Source: Merdivicinus sp050943495
GTDB lineage: Bacteria; Bacillota; Clostridia; Oscillospirales; Ruminococcaceae
Direction of reading: 5' to 3'
NCBI GenBank assembly: GCA_050943495.1
Contig: JBMNPH010000021.1
Location: 1 to 28,489, forward strand
Length of the DNA: 28,489 bases
Each line of letters begins with the position of its first letter. Position 1 is the stretch's first letter. A program made the position numbers and the translations under genes. A model generated the notes under the pieces. The model did no database searches. It was not told the origin of the DNA and saw only the letters and a list, made by a program, of their open reading frames with translations. Of this stretch, positions 21,131-28,489 are shown in pieces.

Positions 21131-23142
21131 TGGCGCAAACCACGGTAAAATTGAATGCAACCAAAACGGCAATGATTGACAGTAAATCTCCCGGAACCAA
21201 TTATAGTACAGCAAATTCATATGCATGGAGAATGAACCGCTGGTATTGTATGGATTTTGAGGAAATTCCAGCGCAGTACAACGGGAAAGTAATGCGGTCG
21301 GTAGAAGTAAATCTCTATGCGACAAATATCACCTATGATACGGGAAATTCCGTTTCGGCAAGCGCACTGCAATCTGCATGGCAAGAATCAGAAATTACAT
21401 ATGGAAACAGTCCGCGCTGGAACAAATTGTATGCGGACAGCGCGAAAATGGATGAAGCTTCCGGCTGGAAGAAATTGACCTATAATAAATTCATAAATGC
21501 CACTTTGCAAAATGTAATAGATTATGGCATTGTGATTGATTCGCCAGATTTTGAAAGCATCAAAGCCAATTTCTATACAAGAGTTTCGCAGTATCCTCCG
21601 TATCTGAATGTGATGCTGGAAGATCCAGTCTTTGATGTAGGAGAAGACCGGTTAAGTCCCACAAAGGGATTTGCAGGAAAAAATATCGACAATACCTTTA
21701 CATTTGCAGTTGCGCCTGAAAATGCGGAATTTGTGGGAGGCGTAATCCCCTCGCCGGATCAGATTGTGTTTCGGTGGAGACCGCTCAACGGGCAGGCAAC
21801 GGAAATCACTTTGCCCGGCAACCAGACCCAGTATGTTGTACCGGCCAAAACATTCACAACCGATCAAATCCAGTGGCAGATAACTGTTGTATCAGGAGAA
21901 AGCAGTACAACCTCAAACTGGTATACCCTAACAACAGTTGACAGCAAATCCAGCGCCGAAGCAGTCAGTCCGCAGGATATTGTGGTAGACGGTTTGTATC
22001 CGATAGAATTTCGCTGGAATCACATCATTGAAACTGGATCCGAACAGACTAAATACGAATTGGAATACAGTGAGAACAACGGGACAAGCTGGACGCCGCT
22101 GCAGTCGGAAAGTACCAAGAATACATTTGCAACAATCCCGGCAAATACACTGCCTTCCGGGAATCTGCAGTGGCGAGTGCGCACCTATAATACGGATAAT
22201 GTGGCTGGAAATTGGAGTGAACCGGTTCATGTAATTGTCAGAGGAAGACCGGCGGCGCCGTCTATCACCAGTATTTCCGCTGAAGCACGTCCAATTGTTC
22301 GCTGGCAGTCCGCAGATCAGCAGGCATATGAAATCTCGGTATATTCCGGAGAGAATCTCATTTGCCGTACAGGGGAAATTGCAGGCACCCAGAAAGAGAA
22401 AAAAATTACAGAGTATCTCGCGCCGGGAGTGTATACAATCCGGGTGAAAATCTGGAACGCCTATAACATGGAAAGCGATTGGGGAAGCGGATCGGTGCAG
22501 GTGCCAGTGAATCAGCTAGTTGCGCCGGTAATCTCAGTGAATCCGATTGACGGAGGCGTGCGGATATCCGGAGGCGGTGACGGGTATCGGATGTATTATC
22601 TGCTGCGGGACGGAATTCCGATTGCAAAATCCATGACAGCAGATTTTTATGATTATGCTGCTTCCGCCGGAATGCACACTTATGTGATTCGAGGCGTAAC
22701 CTCTGCAGATCAGTATCGTGATTCCGAGCCAAAGCAGGAAAAAGTCACGGTCCTGTACGCGGCAATTGCGCCGGCTGACAAATTAGGGGAATGGGTACCG
22801 CTGATTTACCGCAGAAATTCTGATCCAAACTGGTCGGAAAACATCCAAGTCATGGGACAAACTGTTTTTGCAGCAGGCAGAAGCCTTCCGTTTTTTGAGT
22901 TTTCAGAATTCCGCTCAAATGCACTGTCTTTTGTGTATTCATACCGCACCAAAGAAGAATATGACCGGATAAAAAATCTGCTGATTTCCGGAAAGACGGT
23001 ACGATACCGCGGAAAAGACGGAACTGCATATTGGATGGTATTGACAGGCCTCCAAACAACAGCGGACTATTTGAGCAAAGACTTTACCCTATCGGCGCAG
23101 GAGGTCGATTTTGTGGAAAAAGTCGAGTATGAGGAGGTGTGA
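21130..23142 (+). CDS. multidomain distal tail protein (DNRLRE-like + Fn3-like + Dit-like end)
   Basis: 670 residues, overlapping the tape measure stop by one base, with ACAGGAGG upstream. Residues 1-165 resemble DNRLRE/CBM96-type beta-sandwich domains (MIDSKSPGTNYSTANSYAWR ... NFYTRVSQYPPYLNVML). Then come repeated fibronectin-like segments (GLYPIEFRWNHI, LQWRVRTYNTDNVAGNWSEP, APSITSISAEARPIVRWQSA). The final ~100 residues (SFVYSYRTKEEYDRIKNLLI ... SKDFTLSAQEVDFVEKVEY) look like the C-terminal part of a distal tail protein. It occupies the Dit place after the tape measure. Probably part of the tail tip that contacts wall glycans. Domain names are by pattern. Confidence 0.7.
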   Translation: MAQTTVKLNATKTAMIDSKSPGTNYSTANSYAWRMNRWYCMDFEEIPAQYNGKVMRSVEVNLYATNITYDTGNSVSASALQSAWQESEITYGNSPRWNKLYADSAKMDEASGWKKLTYNKFINATLQNVIDYGIVIDSPDFESIKANFYTRVSQYPPYLNVMLEDPVFDVGEDRLSPTKGFAGKNIDNTFTFAVAPENAEFVGGVIPSPDQIVFRWRPLNGQATEITLPGNQTQYVVPAKTFTTDQIQWQITVVSGESSTTSNWYTLTTVDSKSSAEAVSPQDIVVDGLYPIEFRWNHIIETGSEQTKYELEYSENNGTSWTPLQSESTKNTFATIPANTLPSGNLQWRVRTYNTDNVAGNWSEPVHVIVRGRPAAPSITSISAEARPIVRWQSADQQAYEISVYSGENLICRTGEIAGTQKEKKITEYLAPGVYTIRVKIWNAYNMESDWGSGSVQVPVNQLVAPVISVNPIDGGVRISGGGDGYRMYYLLRDGIPIAKSMTADFYDYAASAGMHTYVIRGVTSADQYRDSEPKQEKVTVLYAAIAPADKLGEWVPLIYRRNSDPNWSENIQVMGQTVFAAGRSLPFFEFSEFRSNALSFVYSYRTKEEYDRIKNLLISGKTVRYRGKDGTAYWMVLTGLQTTADYLSKDFTLSAQEVDFVEKVEYEEV

Positions 23143-23144
23143 AC

Positions 23145-24245
23145 ATGCTGGCTCTTGCAAGAAACGGACTGACAGAGAAGCAGGTATGGGATGCATTACA
23201 TGCAAGGATCGGAATCCGTTCCGTTCGGTTTCGGTTTTATATTATCCGAAATGGAGTGCGTGCCGGATCCTTGCCGGCTGAATCCGGATCTGTTCGCTAT
23301 TCTGCCGAAGATGAGATCCAGAGAACTGCCTCTTTCACATTCCGCGGGGAAACAGCTCTCAACTGGCTGGCCGATGAGATCCAGCCTAGCATGGAAATCC
23401 TTGTCAATGGAAAGTGGGCGGAATTCCCTTTAGGCGTTTTCGTGCCGTCCACACCGACCCGAAATATTGACGGGCACCAAATTTCCTATACGGTTGAAGC
23501 CTATGACCGCACAATTTATGCGAAAGAAGATTGTATCACTGAGCGGGCGTTTTATCCGGCCGGTACCGACTATCTAAATGTGATCCAGCAATTGATTCTG
23601 TCATGCGGGATCCCAGACGTAAAAGTCACGGCAACATCCGCAGTGCTTCCAACTGACCGGGAATTTGAAATTGGAACAAGCAAGCTGGAAATCATCAATA
23701 CACTGCTGTCGGAAATCAATTATCTGACGCTGTCTATCGATGCAAATGGGAACGCTGTGCTGGCGCCCTATATAGAGCCGAGCGCAGAAAATGTATCTTA
23801 TACATACCGGGCCGATGAATTATCCGTACTGCAGAGCGCAGCTTCCTCCACGGCAGATTTTTACAATGTGCCGAACATTTATATTGCCGTGGTATCCAAT
23901 CCGGAACAGGAGGCATTCCGGTCTGTCTATATCAATGACAATCCAGCGTCTGAATTGTCGACCGTCCGGAGGGGAAGGAACATTGTCAGCGAACTGTATA
24001 AGCCGGATGCAATCGCAAGTCAGGAGGAACTGGATATTTATATCCGGCGGATTGCATTCAGCCGCTCTCAAATCTATGAAACGGCGTCCATCCATACTGC
24101 ATTGATGCCGATGCATGAGGGGCGGGAAGTGCTGGAAATCCGGCATCCTGAAATCAGCGGAATTTTTGAGGAAATCGGCTGGGAAATGGATTTACAGGCA
24201 GGAGGCGCAATGCAGCACAGTGTCAGGAGGATTGTGCAGATATGA
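23145..24245 (+). CDS. tail-associated hub (Tal/gp27-like) protein
   Basis: 366 residues from ATG at 23145, at the ideal 7 nt from GGAGG; GTG at 23139 is too near. Contains IRSVRFRFYIIRNGVRAG, WAEFPLGVFVPSTPTRN, YTVEAYDRTIYAKEDCITER and DYLNVIQQLILSCGI, the pattern of Firmicutes tail hub proteins (gp27-like) attached to Dit. No peptidase or lysozyme extension, so it is short for Tal proteins. Overlaps the next gene by 4 nt (ATGA). Confidence 0.8.
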   Translation: MLALARNGLTEKQVWDALHARIGIRSVRFRFYIIRNGVRAGSLPAESGSVRYSAEDEIQRTASFTFRGETALNWLADEIQPSMEILVNGKWAEFPLGVFVPSTPTRNIDGHQISYTVEAYDRTIYAKEDCITERAFYPAGTDYLNVIQQLILSCGIPDVKVTATSAVLPTDREFEIGTSKLEIINTLLSEINYLTLSIDANGNAVLAPYIEPSAENVSYTYRADELSVLQSAASSTADFYNVPNIYIAVVSNPEQEAFRSVYINDNPASELSTVRRGRNIVSELYKPDAIASQEELDIYIRRIAFSRSQIYETASIHTALMPMHEGREVLEIRHPEISGIFEEIGWEMDLQAGGAMQHSVRRIVQI

Positions 24246-24484
24246 TGCGGAATTTATTTGTGCAGGAAACAGACAATAAAAAAACAGCCAATTTCGCCAC
24301 AATTGCCGAAATATATGAGGACGGGATATCCCTTTTATTTGACGGGGAAACAGTCCCAAGCCAAAAACATTATCAGTGCAATACTGCGGTATCATTCGCA
24401 AGGGGAGATCGCGTTAAAATTTTGAAAGACAGCGGGACCTTTGTTGTGGAATATCCTGTGGGAAAGCCAAAAATAACGGGGTGA
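24242..24484 (+). CDS. small beta-rich tail protein
   Basis: 80 residues starting ATGATG within the hub stop. Beta-rich: FATIAEIYEDGISLLFDG, SFARGDRVKILKDSGTFVVE, resembling a small OB/SH3-like barrel as often found after the hub gene in Clostridia phages. Probably a baseplate component. No name assigned. Confidence 0.65.
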   Translation: MMRNLFVQETDNKKTANFATIAEIYEDGISLLFDGETVPSQKHYQCNTAVSFARGDRVKILKDSGTFVVEYPVGKPKITG

Positions 24485-24488
24485 CAGC

Positions 24489-25214
24489 ATGATACATTTG
24501 TATGTAATAAAATCCACTTGCGGAGAAGCGGTTAAATGGGATCTTTGCCCGGAAAAAATTTGTATTGGGGCACAGGATTCCAATCAGGTCGAACAACTGC
24601 AGGTGGAATTGCCGGAAGAATGGAAAGAATTTACTGTGCGGATCACCTTTTTGCCGTTCCGGAAAGATCCGATCGCCGTTATATTGCAGCCGGATACGAT
24701 CATTGACATAACGGGAGACATTACCGGATCAAACCGCGGAAAGATCGTGCTGGACGCAATAAAAGGAGAACAAATTACCTTTTCTGCAGGCGCAGATTAT
24801 TATGCTTATCAACATCCGGAAGCAGGAGGGAAAGATCCGGGATATACGCCTGATGAGTATCAGCAGTTTGTCCAGCAGATTGAAGAAGCAGCCAGACAGG
24901 CAGCCGAAGGCGCTGAAAGATCAGAAACTGCCGCCGATAAAGCGGAAGAAGCAGCAATACGGCAGCCGGTTATCGGAGAAAATGGAAATTGGGAGATCTG
25001 GGATCCCGAAACAGGGGAATATAAAGACAGCGGATTTCCTGCAAGTGGAGGCGGCGGGGGCGGGTATAAAATCGGAGATGGTTTAAAGTTGGAAAATGGG
25101 GTGCTGTCCGTTGATACTGCGGCAGAAGTACAGCAGGATAATACGAAGCCGGTGACATCCGCTGCGGTTTATACACAGCTTGGAAATGTAGAAGCATTGC
25201 TTGCAAGCATTTAA
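24489..25214 (+). CDS. baseplate/tail fibre protein (BppU-like start, Gly-rich stalk)
   Basis: 241 residues; ATG at 24489 behind GGGTGACAGC. The first ~110 residues are a beta-sandwich (VKWDLCPEKICIGAQDSNQV; QLQVELPEEWKEFTVRITF), followed by an Ala/Glu coiled coil (QQIEEAARQAAEGAERSETA), a bacteriophage-fibre-like segment (VIGENGNWEIWDPETGEY), a Gly6 stretch and GDGLKLENGVLSVDTAAEVQ. Such upper baseplate proteins anchor receptor-binding proteins. The C-terminus (KPVTSAAVYTQLGNVEALLA) is a common attachment module. Confidence 0.75.
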   Translation: MIHLYVIKSTCGEAVKWDLCPEKICIGAQDSNQVEQLQVELPEEWKEFTVRITFLPFRKDPIAVILQPDTIIDITGDITGSNRGKIVLDAIKGEQITFSAGADYYAYQHPEAGGKDPGYTPDEYQQFVQQIEEAARQAAEGAERSETAADKAEEAAIRQPVIGENGNWEIWDPETGEYKDSGFPASGGGGGGYKIGDGLKLENGVLSVDTAAEVQQDNTKPVTSAAVYTQLGNVEALLASI

Positions 25215-25227
25215 AGGAGGTAAAATC

Positions 25228-25884
25228 GTGAGTATTCAAACGCAAATTGAAAGAATTGACGGACTGAAAGACCGGATCGGAACAAAGCTTTCCGAATTAG
25301 GACTTGCGGGACCGTCCCCGACGCTGGAAACCAGTACGGAAGCAATCGAAGGGATTGCCGATAATGGCGCTGTTTCCGGGAACATATCGGAAGTGGCACA
25401 GCAGTATACCGTGCCGGCTGGATACCACAACGGAAACGGAAAGGTGCAGATCGCGGCAGGAGAACAGAGTAAAATCATTCCGGGAAATATCAAATCCGGC
25501 GTAACGGTCCTCGGCGTAATCGGTAATTATGCGGGAGAAGGCGTACAGCTGCAGACAAAAACGGCTACTCCGACCAAATCCCAGCAGCAGATTACACCGG
25601 ATGAGGGGTATGACGGATTATCCAGTGTTACAGTAGAACCGATTCCGGCCAATTACGCGGATGTAACGTCCGTTACTGCGACACAGGAAAATGTTTTGGC
25701 AACCAAAATTTTTGTAGACAGCAGTGGCACCAAAAAGACCGGAACGATGCCGGATAACGGCGCAGTGAATGCGACAATTGACGGCCTGACCTCAGAAAGC
25801 TATACTGTACCGGCCGGATATCACAACGGATCTGGATCAGTGTCGCTCACCAGTGCAATCGAGGATGCGCTGGCCGCTATTTAA
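25228..25884 (+). CDS. repeat-containing tail fibre protein
   Basis: 218 residues from GTG at 25228, after AAAGGAGG (7 nt). A helical N-terminal module (SIQTQIERIDGLKDRIGTKL) precedes two copies of a repeat with DNGAV...YTVPAGYHNG (residues 45-76 and 176-207) separated by a stretch with YDGLSSVTVEPIPANYADVT. PAGYHNG repeats are characteristic of Clostridia phage tail fibres. The N-terminal module is similar to that of the next gene, so both may dock on the same baseplate site. Confidence 0.8.
   Translation: MSIQTQIERIDGLKDRIGTKLSELGLAGPSPTLETSTEAIEGIADNGAVSGNISEVAQQYTVPAGYHNGNGKVQIAAGEQSKIIPGNIKSGVTVLGVIGNYAGEGVQLQTKTATPTKSQQQITPDEGYDGLSSVTVEPIPANYADVTSVTATQENVLATKIFVDSSGTKKTGTMPDNGAVNATIDGLTSESYTVPAGYHNGSGSVSLTSAIEDALAAI
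25360..25848 (+). repeat. two copies of a PAGYHNG fibre repeat
   Basis: Copy 1 is at 25360-25455 and copy 2 at 25753-25848, about 32 codons each. Both encode DNGAV, a variable stretch, Y-TVPAGYHNG and a short beta strand. The bases differ at many third positions, so the duplication is old or kept by protein-level selection. Confidence 0.75.
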
Positions 25885-25896
25885 GGCGGTGACAGC

Positions 25897-27066
25897 ATGA
25901 GCAATCAGGCGCAAATAGACCGGATCAGACAGGCAAAATCTGGAATCAAAACTGCCATTGAAAACAAAGGAGTATCGGTGCCCGAAGAGGCATTGATCGA
26001 TCAGTATCCTGAATTTGTAAATCAAATACAACGAGGATACGAAAAAAACGACCTCATACCGCCGGAAAATTTAGAAATATATTCAGATTTTGCAGGCAAT
26101 TGGAAAATAGTTCCGATGCTGTATCAAAGTCAGCAAATTTCAGGAAATAAGTTTGGTTCTAACCGTTCCCCTCATAGTTGTAAAATATTTGGAGACAATG
26201 AATTTTATCTACTAGGAACAAGCACTATATACTATGGCAAAATTGTTGGTTCTACAGTAAGGATTGAGAAAACTATACCTATTCAGGACTATTGTGAAAC
26301 TGGCTATGTAAATGTAAAATGTGGTATTCAGGATAATGAAAACCCAGAAATTGTATACTACATTGGACCCTATATCGGACTATCGAAATCTGGTGTATTG
26401 GCTTTTAACCCTAAACAGGGTACAAAATTGTGGGAAGTTACTTTTGCTGTAGGTGATGGTGGTTGTGAAGGAGCCTTAAATACACACAATAACTGTATCT
26501 ATGTTAGCAATGGCAATAATGTTTTTAAGTTAAACAAATCAAATGGTTCAGAGGTAACTAGAGTAAAACTAGGGTCAACCAGAAACCTATTTTGTGATAC
26601 GGAAGGGTATGTATATGTGGATAGTAGCTCTTCTTTTTATAGAGCTGATCCAGATAGCCTTTCAAAGGTTTGGACTGTATCATCACTTGAAACCCAAAAT
26701 TGGTGTGAAATGGTTGAGGACAATGATTACTTATATATCGCTTGTTATAGTAGTATAAAAAAAGTCCAAAAAAGCTCTGGTTCTGTAGTTGCTACACTAT
26801 CAAAAAGTTCGGTTTGTGTAAAATGGGTAACGATAAAGGGCGTTAAGTATTTATGTGTTGTAGGCAGTACAGAGCTTATCTTTACTGACACAAACTTGCA
26901 AGCACAAAAAACTGTAGGAGAGTTAAATGGTGGTTTGCTTTTTGACGGAAAAGAGAATATGTACAGAAACAGTTTTGCGCGGTTAGGATCTTCAAATTAT
27001 TCCGGATGGTTAGGAAAAATCACTGGTGAAGATTTTTCCCTGAAAGTTTTAAATGTTACGAGGTGA
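25897..27066 (+). CDS. receptor-binding protein candidate with beta-propeller-like domain
   Basis: 389 residues; ATG after AAGGCGGTGACAGC. Residues 1-48 form the same helical docking module as in the previous fibre (SNQAQIDRIRQAKSGIKTAI). From ~70 onwards repeated blade-like units follow: GVLAFNPKQGTKLWEVTFAV, NCIYVSNGNNVFKLNKSNGS, GYVYVDSSSSFYRADPDSLS, DYLYIACYSSIKKVQKSSGS, matching PQQ/WD-type propeller repeats. This part (about 26100-27050) is distinctly AT-rich compared with its docking module and neighbours, indicating separate origin. Most likely the host-range determinant; the receptor is unknown. Confidence 0.7.
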   Translation: MSNQAQIDRIRQAKSGIKTAIENKGVSVPEEALIDQYPEFVNQIQRGYEKNDLIPPENLEIYSDFAGNWKIVPMLYQSQQISGNKFGSNRSPHSCKIFGDNEFYLLGTSTIYYGKIVGSTVRIEKTIPIQDYCETGYVNVKCGIQDNENPEIVYYIGPYIGLSKSGVLAFNPKQGTKLWEVTFAVGDGGCEGALNTHNNCIYVSNGNNVFKLNKSNGSEVTRVKLGSTRNLFCDTEGYVYVDSSSSFYRADPDSLSKVWTVSSLETQNWCEMVEDNDYLYIACYSSIKKVQKSSGSVVATLSKSSVCVKWVTIKGVKYLCVVGSTELIFTDTNLQAQKTVGELNGGLLFDGKENMYRNSFARLGSSNYSGWLGKITGEDFSLKVLNVTR

Positions 27067-27070
27067 TAGT

Positions 27071-27373
27071 ATGGTATACATTGAAACCAAAAATGAAGTG
27101 GTTTTTTATATTCATTATTACCCTCTGAATGAAAAAATGGGGTTAGGAAAAACAGAGGAAGAGTTGCGAAAAACCGGATACTTAGTAGATAACATCCCAG
27201 AGTATGGCGAAGAAGTCCCGGAAGGAAAGCAGCCAGAACTCCATTATAATGGATCTGATTTTTCATGGGTGCTGGTAGATGTGCCCGAAGAATCGGAACA
27301 GCCAAACGATTTGGATCAAAGAATTTCTGATTTGGAAGTCCAAGTAGCAGCTTTGACGAGAACGGAGGAATGA
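27071..27373 (+). CDS. small tail-region protein with coiled-coil end
   Basis: 100 residues from ATG at 27071, chosen for GAGGTGATAGT upstream. A beta-rich start (MVYIETKNEVVFYIHYYPLN) precedes a ~20-residue coiled coil (DLDQRISDLEVQVAALTRTE). Probably an accessory fibre, chaperone or spacer of the receptor-binding complex, judged by its place directly after the propeller protein. No family recognised. Confidence 0.65.
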   Translation: MVYIETKNEVVFYIHYYPLNEKMGLGKTEEELRKTGYLVDNIPEYGEEVPEGKQPELHYNGSDFSWVLVDVPEESEQPNDLDQRISDLEVQVAALTRTEE

Positions 27374-27376
27374 GTC

Positions 27377-27802
27377 ATGACACTGGAAGAAAAACTCAAA
27401 TCAGCAAGGCAGATTCATAACGCAATCCGGAATACCTATCTGGAAACCGAGAAAACGCCGACCGAAATTGTGGCAGCGGAACCGCTGTTTGACAAGTGGG
27501 AACCGGGGAAATATGAGACAGGGGACATCCGCCGGCATGGGGATCAGATTTGGAACTGTGTGCAGCCACATGACAATGCAAATAATCCCGATATCGAACC
27601 AGGCAAAAGTCCGGCACAGTGGGCGCCATTCCATACCACGGATTCCGAGTATGCAAAGCCGTACATCCAGCCGCAGGGGGCGCATGATGCCTATATGACC
27701 GGTGAGGTCTGCATCTGGGAGGAGAAAATATATCGCTGTAAGGCAGACAATACAGTATGGAGTCCGGCCGATTATCCGGATAATTGGGAAGAGGTTGTAT
27801 GA
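27377..27802 (+). CDS. tail protein with two carbohydrate-binding-like modules
   Basis: 141 residues. Two related units: WEPGKYETGDIRRHGDQIWN...PAQWAPFH and GAHDAYMTGEVCIWEEKIYR...WSPADYPDNW. Each has the aromatic pattern of the CBM5/12 (chitin-binding type) family, with Tyr/Trp surface residues that bind sugar polymers, as in many phage tail proteins. N-terminal helix MTLEEKLKSARQIHNAIRN may attach it to the tail. It ends within the leader of the holin gene. Confidence 0.75.
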   Translation: MTLEEKLKSARQIHNAIRNTYLETEKTPTEIVAAEPLFDKWEPGKYETGDIRRHGDQIWNCVQPHDNANNPDIEPGKSPAQWAPFHTTDSEYAKPYIQPQGAHDAYMTGEVCIWEEKIYRCKADNTVWSPADYPDNWEEVV

Positions 27803-27816
27803 CAGGAGGAATGGCG

Positions 27817-28242
27817 ATGAAATATTGGAATGAAGCAGTATGCGGTGCTGCCGGTGCAATAGGCGGGGCGATTGCGGCAGCTTTTGGCGGCTGGACACAT
27901 GATTTGTCATGGCTGGTTGCATTTATGGCAATTGACTACATAACGGGCTTGTTGGTAGCATTCCTGGGGAAATCCCCCAAAACGGAAGGAGGGGGATTGT
28001 CTTCTGCCGTTGGATGGCTGGGCTTGGTGCGCAAACTGGCAACGCTTTTGCTGGTGCTGGTGGCGCATGGACTGGATGTTATGATCGGCGTGAATTATGT
28101 AAAGACTGCTGCTGTAATCGCTTTTATGGTCAATGAGGTTCTTTCCATTTTGGAAAATGCCAGTCTGCTCGGTGTGCCGATGCCGGAAATCTTTCAAAAG
28201 GCGCTGGAAGTCCTCAAAGGAAAAGGAGAGGAACAACCATGA
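27817..28242 (+). CDS. holin (phage holin 4 / toxin-secretion holin family)
   Basis: 141 residues from ATG at 27817, chosen for AGGAGG at 7 nt; ATG at 27811 and 27799 are possible dual starts. Hydrophobic helices AVCGAAGAIGGAIAAAFGG, WLVAFMAIDYITGLLVAFLG, and LATLLLVLVAHGLDVMIG with KTAAVIAFMVNEVLSILENA fit this family (DYITG motif). It forms the membrane lesion that lets the endolysin reach the wall. Shares ATGA with the amidase gene. Confidence 0.9.
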   Translation: MKYWNEAVCGAAGAIGGAIAAAFGGWTHDLSWLVAFMAIDYITGLLVAFLGKSPKTEGGGLSSAVGWLGLVRKLATLLLVLVAHGLDVMIGVNYVKTAAVIAFMVNEVLSILENASLLGVPMPEIFQKALEVLKGKGEEQP

Positions 28243-28489
28243 AAATCTGCATATTGGTCGGACACGGCAAGGGGGATTCGGGCGGATATGATCCAGGTGC
28301 TGTCAACGGGGATTATCACGAGTTTAACATTGCAAAAGAAATCGCCAAAATAGCAGCGGAACGTCTGCGAAGTACATACGGCGCGGACTGCGGATTGCTC
28401 AATTACGACGGGAAATACAATCTCAAAGAGCGAATTGCGCAGTTCCAGGATCGAACCTATGATTTACTCGCGGAAATCCACCTGAACGC
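28239..28489 (+). CDS. N-acetylmuramoyl-L-alanine amidase (endolysin), 3' end missing
   Basis: Only the first 83 codons are in the window. MKICILVGHGKGDSGG gives the zinc ligand His9, DYHEFNIAKEIA the second ligand Glu28, and EIHLN the third, His81, as in Amidase_3 endolysins that cut the bond between muramic acid and the stem peptide. Start is the ATG of ATGA overlapping the holin stop, with AAAGGAGAGG upstream. The wall-binding part must follow beyond the window. Confidence 0.92.
   Translation, partial: MKICILVGHGKGDSGGYDPGAVNGDYHEFNIAKEIAKIAAERLRSTYGADCGLLNYDGKYNLKERIAQFQDRTYDLLAEIHLN

Noticed and set aside
25360..25848. CRISPR-like repeat
   Set aside because: Only two coding, diverged copies ~300 bp apart; no array structure.
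25228..27066. Diversity-generating retroelement target in the fibre genes
   Set aside because: No reverse transcriptase, template repeat or adenine-mutation pattern seen; repeats are ordinary protein repeats.
1..28489. tRNA genes or insertion sequences
   Set aside because: No cloverleaf-like segment with a GGTTCGAATCC-type arm and no transposase were found; the only recombinase is the integrase.

Overview
The window is almost entirely one temperate siphovirus-type prophage (or phage genome) of a low-to-mid GC Gram-positive host, most likely a gut Clostridia member of the Ruminococcaceae/Oscillospiraceae type. The basis is strong AGGAGG ribosome-binding sites almost everywhere, frequent GTG and TTG starts, a large serine integrase, choline-binding-type wall repeats on a lysin, and an HK97-type head gene order typical of Clostridia phages. 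Genes are packed head to tail with ATGA, TGATG or GTGATGA overlaps. Both window edges cut a gene: a papain-like wall hydrolase on the left and an N-acetylmuramoyl-L-alanine amidase on the right.

Layout. (1) 3-725: 3' part of a C1 (papain-like) peptidase with wall-binding repeats, closed by a hairpin that can terminate both strands. (2) 824-3504: lysogeny block. On the minus strand it holds a large serine integrase, a four-helix membrane protein and a Cro/CI-type repressor. On the plus strand it holds a 40-residue peptide with its own consensus promoter and terminator. The repressor appears to start at ACG, just downstream of an ideal Shine-Dalgarno site and a leader only about 15 nt long. A divergent repressor/early promoter pair with inverted 15-bp repeats forms the genetic switch. 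(3) 3645-11402: early operon of about 18 small or medium genes, including two zinc/HNH-like proteins, a HUH-type rolling-circle Rep-like protein preceded by two strong hairpins, a PcfK/AcrIIA9-like + PcfJ pair, a ParB-like HTH/coiled-coil protein, a second Xre regulator and several zinc-ribbon microproteins. A strong terminator at 11409-11450 closes it. (4) 11481-16947: packaging and head (HNH nuclease, putative cos region, TerS, TerL, portal, prohead protease, HK97-fold capsid). (5) 16961-21130: connectors, tail completion, tail tube, tail chaperone with a -1 frameshift extension, tape measure. (6) 21130-27802: distal tail, hub and host-recognition proteins, including a DNRLRE/Fn3-like multidomain protein, repeat-containing fibres, an AT-rich beta-propeller-like protein and a carbohydrate-binding-like protein. 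(7) 27817-end: holin and amidase.

How it works together. The repressor should hold the early promoter off in the lysogen while the integrase manages recombination. On induction the early operon is read rightwards, replicating the DNA and counteracting host functions. The packaging/structural operon builds an HK97-type head with a long tail, and holin plus amidase (possibly with the papain-like enzyme, if the genome is circularly permuted) lyse the cell. No tRNA, rRNA, CRISPR array, insertion sequence or reverse transcriptase was seen, and no gene-free stretch exceeds 300 bases; the longest are 726-823, 2849-2985 and 5260-5370.
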